Part shown: in pieces, positions 35,033 to 44,700 of the stretch
Position numbering within the stretch: the stretch's first letter is position 1
Layout of the letters: each line of letters opens with the position of its first letter
DNA from: DATMBF01 sp035559595
GTDB taxonomy: Bacteria; Bacteroidota; Ignavibacteria; UBA10030
DNA length: 64,000 nt
Direction of reading: 5' to 3'
Assembly: GCA_035559595.1 (NCBI GenBank)
Contig: DATMBF010000034.1
Location: 29,225-93,224, forward strand
Notes under the pieces: generated by a model
The model's database searches: none
What the model was told of the DNA's origin: nothing
Seen by the model: the letters and a program-made list of their open reading frames with translations, nothing else
Position numbers and translations under genes: made by a program

Positions 35033-35875
35033 CTACTCTTCGAGCAGACTCAGCATCTTCGAAAGTGTTTCTTTGAGTTCTTTGCGATGGACGATGAGAT
35101 CGACAAACCCTTTTTCCAGGAGAAATTCAGAACGCTGAAATCCCTTCGGGAGGTCTTTACCGATCGTTTGGCGAATAACGCGTGGACCCGCAAAACCGAT
35201 CAGCGCACCCGGTTCTGCAATATGGACGTCGCCAAGCATCGCAAAGCTCGCTGTCACTCCGCCCGTGGTCGGGTCGGTCAGCACAGAGATATAGGGAACA
35301 CCTGCATCCGAAAGTTGAGCAAGCTTCGCGCTCGTCTTGGCCAGCTGCATGAGCGAGAGCGCTCCCTCCATCATGCGGGCACCGCCACTGGAGGAGATTA
35401 TAATAAGCGGCTTCTTCGTCTTCAGAGACTGATCGATAGCCCGTGCAATCTTTTCTCCCACCACCGATCCCATACTTCCACCGATAAATGCAAAATCCAT
35501 GCACGCGATCACAACTGCACGGCCGTTGATTTTTCCCTCACCTGTCCGGACAGCCTCGTTCAAACCGGTCTTCTTTATCGCTTCGTCCAATCGCGCCGGA
35601 TACGGTTTTGTATCTGTAAACTTCAACGGATCAACGGAACGCATTTTCTTGTCCATTTCCTTGAAGGACCCGTCATCCAGCAGGATATCGAAGTACTCCT
35701 TGCTGCCGATACGAAAATGTGATCCACACTTGTGGCAGGTGAAAAGGTTTTGTTCTAATTGTTTTCGGTGGATGATCTCACCGCAGCCTGCACACTTCGT
35801 CCAGAGGCCGTCGGGCATGTCTTTTCTCTGCCCTTCGGTGGAAATATTCTCTTTTGATCGTCGAAACCAGGCCAT
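35033..35875 (-). CDS. accD: acetyl-CoA carboxylase carboxyltransferase subunit beta
   Basis: AccD, 280 residues, carries the N-terminal zinc ribbon (KCAGCGEII and CHKCGSHFRI) and the crotonase-fold core (GGSMGSVVGEKI, SSSGGARMMEGALSLMQ, TTGGVTASFAMLGD, FAGPRVIRQT). It partners with AccA encoded at 12.3 kb. It lies 29 bases after tsaB and 31 bases before rocF. Confidence 0.96.
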   Translation of the reverse strand: MAWFRRSKENISTEGQRKDMPDGLWTKCAGCGEIIHRKQLEQNLFTCHKCGSHFRIGSKEYFDILLDDGSFKEMDKKMRSVDPLKFTDTKPYPARLDEAIKKTGLNEAVRTGEGKINGRAVVIACMDFAFIGGSMGSVVGEKIARAIDQSLKTKKPLIIISSSGGARMMEGALSLMQLAKTSAKLAQLSDAGVPYISVLTDPTTGGVTASFAMLGDVHIAEPGALIGFAGPRVIRQTIGKDLPKGFQRSEFLLEKGFVDLIVHRKELKETLSKMLSLLEE

Positions 35876-35904
35876 TCTGTGATCTCCCTTTGATTCGCTG
35901 CCTT

Positions 35905-36585
35905 CTACCGGATCGGAGTCTTGACAACAAAGTCCTTCAAATACATCGGCTCGGCAGAGGCAACATCGGCAAACTCTTTGGCAAGATACTTCTTCAATCC
36001 GAGATGAGCAACAGTAATTCCGCTCAAGAAATCGGCCAATGGCGCACTCTTGCCGCCTTCTGCTGTTATCTGTTGATGTGTTTCGTCTCGATCAACCACG
36101 TAGAGCGTTGTTGCATTCATTGACACCTTCTTGGTGGCATTTTCCTTTCTCACCATCGTCGGTTCAGCGAAGGCGATCGGTTTGGTATCACGGCGCGTGA
36201 AGCGCTGGAAGTAATAATCCCCCTGTTTTGCGTCTGTCAGAATAACAACATCATGAATCTCCGAGTGCTTCTCAAATACCATCTTCGCTACCCCATCGAA
36301 TGTCGGAACGACAAGCAAGGGAATCTCGAGCGCAAAGCAAAGCCCCTTCGCGGTACTCATGCCAATACGCAATCCCGTGAAAGAACCCGGTCCCGAAGAG
36401 ACAGCCACCGCGCTGAGTTCCGCAAACGCGGTTCCCGATCGCTCGAACACCTGCCGAGTGATCGTCAGAATCTTTTCTGAGTGAACATGCGCCTCCACGA
36501 TCGATTCGCTCCACTCGTTTCCCTCATCGTCGAGCAGACCGACCGAACAGATTTCTGTCGAAGTCTCGAGCCCGAGAATTTTCAT
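35905..36585 (-). CDS. tsaB: tRNA t6A biosynthesis protein TsaB
   Basis: A 226-residue inactive homologue of TsaD, needed to assemble the TsaD-TsaB-TsaE complex that makes t6A at position 37 of ANN-decoding tRNAs. Seen: ILGLETSTEICSVGL, AVSSGPGSFTGLRIGMSTAK. Start overlaps the tsaE stop as ATGA, so complex subunits are made together. Confidence 0.93.
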   Translation of the reverse strand: MKILGLETSTEICSVGLLDDEGNEWSESIVEAHVHSEKILTITRQVFERSGTAFAELSAVAVSSGPGSFTGLRIGMSTAKGLCFALEIPLLVVPTFDGVAKMVFEKHSEIHDVVILTDAKQGDYYFQRFTRRDTKPIAFAEPTMVRKENATKKVSMNATTLYVVDRDETHQQITAEGGKSAPLADFLSGITVAHLGLKKYLAKEFADVASAEPMYLKDFVVKTPIR

Positions 36586-37073
36586 GCTCTCATCGAAGCG
36601 GAACGCGACGCACCGCCCCCGATCGTTTCGTTTCCCCTTAAGGTCTTGATGCTGATGACTCGCTCTTCATCATTGTCTCCAAACGCCAAATGCACTTCAT
36701 AGCGTGTTGCTGGCAACAGCGTACCAAGCACGTTTGCCCATTCGATCAAGCAAATTCCATTCGATCGAATAAACTCTTCATAACCCAGATCATAGATTTC
36801 ATCCAGCGATTGAATACGATACAGATCGAAATGGTAGATGAGGAGCTCCTCCCCCGATGAATCGCGTCCACCATAACGATTCAGCAGAACAAAAGTCGGA
36901 CTCGCCACAAGCTCATTGACCCCGAACGCCCGACAAACTCCCTTCACGAACTGTGTCTTTCCACTGCCCAGGTCCCCAAACAAGGCAACGACATTACCGC
37001 GCCTGAGACCTCGCCCGAATTCCGCAGCAAACTCGATCGTCTGAAGCTCAGACGTGCTGGTGAACTTCCGCAT
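36582..37073 (-). CDS. tsaE: tRNA t6A biosynthesis ATPase TsaE
   Basis: A 163-residue ATPase with the P-loop GDLGSGKTQFVKG and the following ASPTFVLLNRY, then IYHFDLYR. It powers the t6A complex. It begins eight bases after porX, tying an essential tRNA-modification pair to the T9SS regulator in one transcript. Confidence 0.93.
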   Translation of the reverse strand: MRKFTSTSELQTIEFAAEFGRGLRRGNVVALFGDLGSGKTQFVKGVCRAFGVNELVASPTFVLLNRYGGRDSSGEELLIYHFDLYRIQSLDEIYDLGYEEFIRSNGICLIEWANVLGTLLPATRYEVHLAFGDNDEERVISIKTLRGNETIGGGASRSASMRA

Positions 37074-37081
37074 GATGCAAT

Positions 37082-38644
37082 TCAGGCTTTCGACTTCAGG
37101 ATGACCAACGGCAAGATGATTTCTTCCATCGACATGCCGCCGTGCTGGAAGCTATCGCGGTACTGATTGAGGTATTTGTGATAGTCCGTCGGATAAACAA
37201 AGAAGTAATCTTCCTTGGCGATAATGTAGTTCGTGGTAACGCTTCTTCTCGGCAACTTGAAATCTGCGGGTTGTTTGATGAATAATGCCTGTCGCTCATC
37301 GACCTTGAGGTTGCGACCGAACTTGTATCGAAGATTGGTTGAGGCCTCGCGATCCCCAATAACCTTCGATCCGCGGAGGCAGCGGACACTTCCGTGATCG
37401 GTCGTTACGATAATCGTCACATTCTTCTGCTGCGAAAGGGTTCTGAACATGTTTAAGAGCGAAGAGTGCTGGAACCAGGAGGCTGTAAGCGACCGGTACG
37501 CCGCTTCATCCGGCGCGATCTCCTTAAGGAGTGGTGAATCGGATCTCCCGTGGGCGAGCATGTCGACAAAGTTTACCACCACAGCCGTGAGCTTGCTTTT
37601 CAAGTACGAGAGGATCGTATTCTCCACCTGCTTCCCGAATTCCGGGTCGAGAATCTTCACGTACTTCGATTCCGGCTTGAGCAGTATCTTCTTTCTCTCA
37701 AGTAACTTATCGAGAAGTTGGTGCTCGTTGCGATTCCTGCTACTCTCATCATCTTCTCCCGATTGCCAGATCTCGGGAAATCGCTGTTCGATTTCAAGGG
37801 GGAAAAGACCGCTAAAGATCGCGTTGCGCGCATAGGGCGTGGCGGTCGGAAGAATACTGTAATAGAATTGCTTCTCCATAGAAAAGAGGGGAGAAAGGAC
37901 ACGCTCCATAACCATCCATTGATCAAGCCGGAGACAATCGATGACAAACAAGAAAACCGGACCGGGTGAATCAAGCTCGGGAATAACAAATCGTTCCACG
38001 ACCTCCGTCGAGAGAGTCGGACGACCGTCGGCCGAACTTGAAATCCACCCTTGATAATTCTTTTCAATGAATTTCCCGAATTCAACATTGCATTCTCGCT
38101 TTTGGTCGACCAAAGTGCGCCGAAGCCCCAGCTCCGGATGCTCGTCCAACTCCAGGTCCCACGAGGTCACCTTGAGATAGAGATCAACCCAGCCATTGTG
38201 GTCCGGCGTTCTCATCAATGTCGTCGCGATCTCCTGAAATTCTTTTGCATAATCGCGGGAGACGTACTCCCCGGCGATCTTATGTGATTCAAGAATCTTC
38301 TTGCATGCGAGGAGGATTTGGCTTGGATTGACGGGTTTGGTGAGATAGTCGCTGATCTTACTCCCTATCGCCTGCTCCATCAGGCTTTCTGCTTCGTTCT
38401 TCGTGACCATCACTACCGGAAGTGTGGGAACTGCATCTTTGATCGCCGCAAGAGTTTTGAGCCCCCCCATCCCCGGCATCATTTCGTCCAGAAACACAAG
38501 ATCATACGGTTTTCCTTTCACCAGTTCCACCGCATCTTCTCCATTTGAAGCTGTTTCGACAGCATAGCCTTTTTCTTCGAGCAGCCGAACATGCGGACGC
38601 AGGAGATCGATCTCGTCATCAACCCAAAGAATTCTCTTCTTCAC
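37082..38644 (-). CDS. porX: PorX-like response regulator with PglZ domain
   Basis: A 520-residue protein: a receiver domain (1-120) with acidic pocket DD at 9-10, phospho-acceptor Asp53 in FLDEMMPGMGG and Lys in YLTKPVNP, then a helical linker and a PglZ/alkaline-phosphatase-like domain with FVIDCLRLDQW, PTATPYARNAIFSGLFP and TTDHGSVRC. This exact architecture is PorX, which with PorY controls the type IX secretion system and in Porphyromonas acts with the ECF factor SigP. No porY or sigP is in the window. Start is GTG, very close to the promoter at 38660-38687. It heads the operon porX-tsaE-tsaB-accD-rocF-panC-NTP transferase and lies directly downstream of sprA. Confidence 0.9.
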   Translation of the reverse strand: MKKRILWVDDEIDLLRPHVRLLEEKGYAVETASNGEDAVELVKGKPYDLVFLDEMMPGMGGLKTLAAIKDAVPTLPVVMVTKNEAESLMEQAIGSKISDYLTKPVNPSQILLACKKILESHKIAGEYVSRDYAKEFQEIATTLMRTPDHNGWVDLYLKVTSWDLELDEHPELGLRRTLVDQKRECNVEFGKFIEKNYQGWISSSADGRPTLSTEVVERFVIPELDSPGPVFLFVIDCLRLDQWMVMERVLSPLFSMEKQFYYSILPTATPYARNAIFSGLFPLEIEQRFPEIWQSGEDDESSRNRNEHQLLDKLLERKKILLKPESKYVKILDPEFGKQVENTILSYLKSKLTAVVVNFVDMLAHGRSDSPLLKEIAPDEAAYRSLTASWFQHSSLLNMFRTLSQQKNVTIIVTTDHGSVRCLRGSKVIGDREASTNLRYKFGRNLKVDERQALFIKQPADFKLPRRSVTTNYIIAKEDYFFVYPTDYHKYLNQYRDSFQHGGMSMEEIILPLVILKSKA

Positions 38645-38659
38645 ACCGTGTTCTCTCTC

Positions 38660-38687
38660 ATTATTGAGTGCAACTCATCGTTTTCAA
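38660..38687 (-). promoter_or_regulatory. putative promoter TTGAAA-N16-AATAAT of the porX operon
   Basis: Both boxes match the sigma-70 consensus at five of six bases. The -10 box ends 15 bases before the GTG of porX, so the 5' leader would be only about nine bases, leaving little room for a ribosome site. A weak hairpin (CAGC-CAAC-GCTG then GGTTGTTTT on the minus strand, around 38710-38730) could end the sprA transcript just before. Confidence 0.45.
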
Positions 38688-38772
38688 AGTAACCATTAAA
38701 CGAGTCTAAAACAACCCAGCGTTGGCTGCGAGGAATTCCCCACCTTGGGAAGACGAAGGCAGACTCCCTCAG

Positions 38773-41700
38773 CTATTGAATTTGAACGCGGATGTCCAGG
38801 CCGCCTTCGTTGATTGTCGAACCGGGGATTCTCGATCCACCCTCATCCGGTTTCACTTTGGTGTACTTATAGTACAGTGAAGCTGTGACGCGGGCACTGA
38901 GGATGTACCGGATACGCGGCTCCATGATTGTCCGCGTCGAGCCGTCTTGCGGCGTTCCTTCCGGCTTGAAATTCTCTTTCAGGTCGTAAAGGATGCGTGC
39001 ATTCTTTGAATAACTGTAGGTGAAGCTGATATCGAGATCGTTCGAGAGGGAAAATCCAAAGAACGGTATTTCGAAGCCGCGACGATTGAAGTTTGCCGTT
39101 AACGTGATGTCGCTTGTGGCAGACTCAGTGACCTTCTGGTTGGCAGGGACGAGATCGAACGAATTCGAAGTTCCATATCGGAAGGTCGCTCCAAAACTCC
39201 CTTTAAAGAGCTCCTTGAACGTGATAGTGAGTCCAACGAGCGGCGAAAACGAATAGAGAATCTGTTGGGATTCCGTTACTTCAGCCCCTCCCGGAGGATA
39301 CTTCAACCGACGCCTGTAGGTAGAGGTATAGCTATGATCAAAACTCACGCGCTGTGCGAAGGAGGAAAACAGTGCAAATTTCTCCAAGCCATCCCAACGA
39401 ATCGACCAATTGAGCCTTGGAAAGAGAGAACCGAAAATCTTCTTTGTGATGGGAAGCGCCTCCATTCCTTCTTCGAACGCCTGCGCAAGTTTGGCATCGT
39501 TCGTCCGAGCATCCGATCTCTCGGCTTTCAGACGCTCATACCGCTTGTTCACCTCCTCGACGCTTGTTTTGAAGATCTTGAAGATGAAGGTAGGCGGAAG
39601 CGAGAGGAATGACCGTTCGACGTCGCCGCCAACGACACGGCTCCGCTCGCTCGGGATGCCGAGACTGTCGGTGGTGATCGTCCGATTAAGACTGTACGAC
39701 CATCCGACGTTCCAGTTGAGATCGAGCCGAGCACCTTCCCAGAGAGGACGCGAGGTGCGCATCGTAATTTTGTTTGATTGGTTGAAGACATCCGTGAGGT
39801 TCCCCAGCGCGGCTCGGATGCCGGGAACGGTGTGACCGCCGAAAAACGGAAAGCGATCCTTTGTTTTCAGCACAACATCTCCGTGAGGATCTGAAGCGAG
39901 ACCGAGTTGGTACAACAGCGAGGGGCCATACTCAGGGAGCGATTCCTGCGCAAAAGGAATACGACCAAAGAGGTTCGAGAATCCGGGTCGGCCGACAACA
40001 CCGCTGTTCTGTGAACGGTTCGACTGAGTAAAAGAAACGCTGAGTCTGTCGAAATCAAAAAACGGGCTTTTCAATAATACACGAGTGATCTGATCCAACT
40101 GCTTCCAGACGTTTTTGCCGGTATCAGCCGGTGATCGTGGAGCGGACACTGCAGATCCCCAGATCTCATCGGCAATCGGCTTAAGGGCGACATCCATCGT
40201 CAAACTGAAATTACTGTTCCATTGCGCGCTCTTGCCGAGTTTTCCCGCCTGGAGATTGTTCGTCCAGTCGTAGCGGACACTGTACCGCGCGGTCGGGAAG
40301 ATGATCTTGTCCATCTTGAAAAACGACGGCACAAGGGGACGCGAGTTAAACGTTATACTCTGACCGTAGTTCTGATCGATACCGAAATCGATGAGCTTTT
40401 CACCCCCCAGGATGTGACCAAGGATTTCTCCAAACGAACGTTGACGCCCGAACTGATCGACTTCGAGATGGACAAGATTGCTTTGAATATCGAGGGCGTA
40501 GTCGGTACCGACATTCAACAGACCCCCCTCCGTCCACTGCCAGTTGAAGGTCATTTGGCGAGAAGCATTGAGATTGCGAACAACCGGCCTGGGCTCTGGT
40601 TGCGCCCTCACTTTCTCCCGCGCTTGACGACGACTAAGCGTGGTACCGACATTCAGTGAGCGGGGCAGATAGTAGAACTTGAACGACCTGCTGAGGAAGA
40701 ACAGCGGATTAACGTAGTTCTCATTGCCGAATTGCAGTCCGTAGCCCAATCGTGCGTTCCATCCCCACTCCCGGTAAAACTCCGTTGTCGGATTTCTTCG
40801 ATTCGTGGTGTTGTACGTGAATGAAAGCGTCAATCGGTTGATCGTTTCGGTCACAAGCCATGAGCTTGAAGGAAGGTTCAATTTGATATTCGGAAAAGCG
40901 TACGCTTCAGAAACGCTGACGGTACGACTCTGCTCCCTTACCTGATCCGCCGCCCTCTGCGCGTCTTCGGAAGGGGCGCCTTTCTGCTCTGTGAGGGCGG
41001 CAGTTCGTTCCGCGGCTTCTTCAACGAGAATATCGGTTCCGGGCAGATAACGAGGACGCTGCATTCCTTCGGAGTGACTGTAGCTGAATCCAAGCGATGA
41101 GCCGGTCCAACTTTGCGGCAAGAACTTCTCCAGTCCCACGGAGGTCGAGACAGACCATGTCCGGTCAATATTCCTCGATCCGAAACGCTGCTCGAGTCCG
41201 TGAAAGAAAGGATCTTGCTCGCGCATATTGAAGCTTATCGAAGCAATATCTGCCAGTTTAAGATTTGTCTCAAAGCCATAGGCCCAACCGGGTGTATCGT
41301 CAACATCGGTCAGACGAAGTTCGTTGATCCAGACTTCTCCGTTCAACTCATCCGTTCCTTTGCCTGACGGATTGTGGATTCCGACGGCTATGAACCGAAT
41401 GCTAATCAACGACGGCTGGCCGCGAACGCGATAGACCGCTCCCGGCGGACCGTCTGGTACGGGAACCTCAGCAATGACCGTGGCGCTGTCGCGCACGAGT
41501 TTGATTGCCGTAATCTCGTCGAACCGGATGACGATCTCGTTCAACGGATCCCACCCGGGTCGTATCGGTGCGCGATACTCGTAGAAGTTTAAGGTGTCTG
41601 CGCCAAAGCGGAGGAAGATCTCTGCATCGTAATCGGTTGTGTTTATGTAGCGAAAGCGCGTTGCGAGTCGATCATCACCGTGAACAAACATCTTCATCAC

Positions 41701-44700
41701 CCGATAGCTGAACAAATCGAGTGGGCGTGATTGATAACGCTTGAAAACCTGCCTCGAATCTCCATCCTTCAGCCGATGGATGATCAAATTCAGAGATTGC
41801 TCGTTGCCAAAGATTTCCTGGTCAGGACGCGTTCGGTCACGCTCGCGGCGAACGCCCGGCGGCCTCGTGTAGGAGGGATTATCCTCAATGTTCACGACAC
41901 TCACACGTAATGTACTGTCGTTCTTCACCTCTTCTTCCCACTGGTTGCCGACAAGGTTGATTTCGGTCATTCGAACATGCACAACATCCTGAGCGCCGGT
42001 AATCCAAAGTCGTGCTGATTCGATGATCGTGAATGTCGGATCGCCGATTTGTCTCGTGAACTCATTGATCGGGATGCGTACCTGATACCAACCCGATGCT
42101 GGATTGCCTCCCGTAACCCACCGCTGGAATTCCGGACTGTTCGGGTCGAGGGCAAGCTCGTACTCGAAGTAGCTGTTGACGCGATCAAGATTGTTATTGC
42201 GGTTGAGGTCTTCCGTATCCGGGAAGCGGTTGGCTTCGGCTTGCGCACTGTTTTCCGTTCCGTTGAACCTGAGATGATCAAGCGGGTCGGCTGAACCGAA
42301 CGGAACCCCTCCCCAATTATCTCCGGAGGGATCACCCTGAAACTGCGGATACTTCTGAATGAACTGATTGAAGCGGATGCGCTCCTCTGCATCGGTGAGT
42401 CCATCGAGGCCGACATCTTCCTCATTATTCAACGTGCCGTTGCGAATTCCACTTCGAATTCCATCCTCCGTATCGAGTTGCCGATTCGGTATCACATCCT
42501 CACTGATAATCCCAAGGTCGATGTTGAGCTTCGCCGTCGCTTGGGTTTTTTCAAAATAGATCCACAGCTCAATAAAATTGATATTTTCGTCAAGAAGGTT
42601 CGTGGCCGTTGTTCCTAACGGACGCATGACACCAGACCAGGCTCGTTGCGGATTCGCAAAGAGGCGATTCTCAAGATCCATCGAATAGTTGAACGGGGCA
42701 CGAATCTTGGGATCAAAGTAGAGGTCCAGAACAGTCACCTGTTGCTGTTCCGTCGCCACGCTCCGATTCGGCCAGATGTCGCCGACTGCCACATCGCTCG
42801 GCAGGACATTAAACCAGACCAGCTTCGCCTTATACTCCATTTTCGTTGTGTCCGGAAGAATAAGGCCGGGGCCGATGCCTGATGTCGGAACGCGTTTCTG
42901 AACATCGGGCGTAAATGCGTCCAGAGTAGAACTATAGAAGGGAACACTCGCAGCCGCCCATTGTGCAAATGTGCTACCGAGCGGAATGACTCTTCTGGCT
43001 CCCTCGAAATCATCGAGGTAAGCGATCCCCTGCCCTTCGTCTTGCGGAATGGTACTCTTGCGCGTGTTCGGGTCAGGAAGCATGTAAGCCGCTTCTCCAC
43101 GGATCGAAAACGAGGAAGGTACAGAAGTGGTGATCCCGGGGAGGGCGTTAAGGCTTCGGGTGAGAGCTTCTGACTCAAACGTTGAGGCGGCATCGAAGCC
43201 AAGGATCGTGTTACTGATTGGCTCTTCTCCTAACCGAACCTTGTCGCTCAAGGTTTGCTGATTAAGGTTCATAACGGTAAAGCCAATCGCAGACTTACCC
43301 CCAAGGTTCATCTGTCCCCGTGCACCAAGGAGTGACTTCGAAGCAAGCTGAAACAGGTCGTTTTGTTCATATCGTATTTGCAGATCCGTACCAGGAACAA
43401 GCAGACTCGGGTTGCGAATGGTCACCTGACCTGTAAGATAATCGACACTGAAGTCGACGTTCGGCGTGGCTCGATTGCCATTGGCGATAACCTCGACACT
43501 CCCTTCGACAACATTAAAACCAAGGTTATACGAAGAAGCAATTGCGGCGGTAATGCTTCCTTTGATTGTAAACCTGTTCTTGAAGTTGTTTGCCGCCCCG
43601 TTGAACGTTGTGTCATAGAGAACATAAAACGCAAACGAATCGGCGAGAGCAATCGCTCGCTGAGGGTCAGTCTCGCGAGCGAGGAAGAAATCGCGAATCC
43701 CGTCACCGAAGGGCTCAAGTTTGGGGAAGATCACCTCCCCTCGTGCCTCATTGATGGTGAATGTAGGTATATAATCGAAATTCCCATCCGCACCCGGCTG
43801 GTAATCTGTCTTGTACCGGTCAAGCCCAAACATTTCCAACAAGTTAAAGCCGGCAACTGAGGGCTCAGGTTCTTTGCCCGCCGTTGTGTAGAAGATGTCC
43901 AACTCAAACCCTTCCTTCTTGATGTTCCTTCCGCCGAGTGGGTAAATGTTCTTCAGCATAAGGTCCCATGCTGGCCTCATGTGGGGACCAAGTTGGGGTG
44001 GCTTCACAAGCTTCAGAACCAATTTGGTTGCCGCTGTGGTATCCTTCGAGCCAAAATTGCCGATATCTCCGGAAGGAAGCGTGTAAGCCACAGCAATGGC
44101 CTGCTGCTCTTGAACCGATCGGTTCATCGAGATGTACCCGAGATACTTGTCGTAAGTGAAGTCCTTTCCCTCCTCAAGCTTGAGGAATCTGCCAACCACG
44201 ACTCTCCCTTGCTCGACAACAAACTCCCGCTGCCGAGCCTGCGGATCAACCTGATACCTTAAGACCGAATCCACCTCGATGAATGCGACAACATCCCGAT
44301 CATTAGGATCGGGCGTTCCTACGGAGGAAAGCCAAACCTCGATATCTTGCACTACAAGGTCCTGGTTCACTGTAAGGGGAATAGTCTTATACGCCTCTTC
44401 AAACTGCCTTCTATACACCAGGTCGAGAAAGAAGTGATCCCGTGAATACTCATGTGCCTTTTTTTCAAATGGGGTTGCCCGTGCACCGCCTGATACTGTC
44501 AGTTCTTTGATCTGCCCCTTCTTCTGTGAAGCCACCGCCGTGAGCTGCAAAGGCCCAAATTGCATCCCCGTTTTGATACCAAAGAGCGCTTGGCTACTGG
44601 AGATAAATTGTGAGGTTGTAGGGAGAGAAACGTTCCCCGCCTCTACGCTTTGAATGATCTCATCCTCGTACCCTGTGTAACGAACCCTCAGCTGGTTCTC

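Noticed and set aside
34901..35722. 273-codon plus-strand frame
   Set aside because: Antisense to accD and part of rocF, with no family resemblance.
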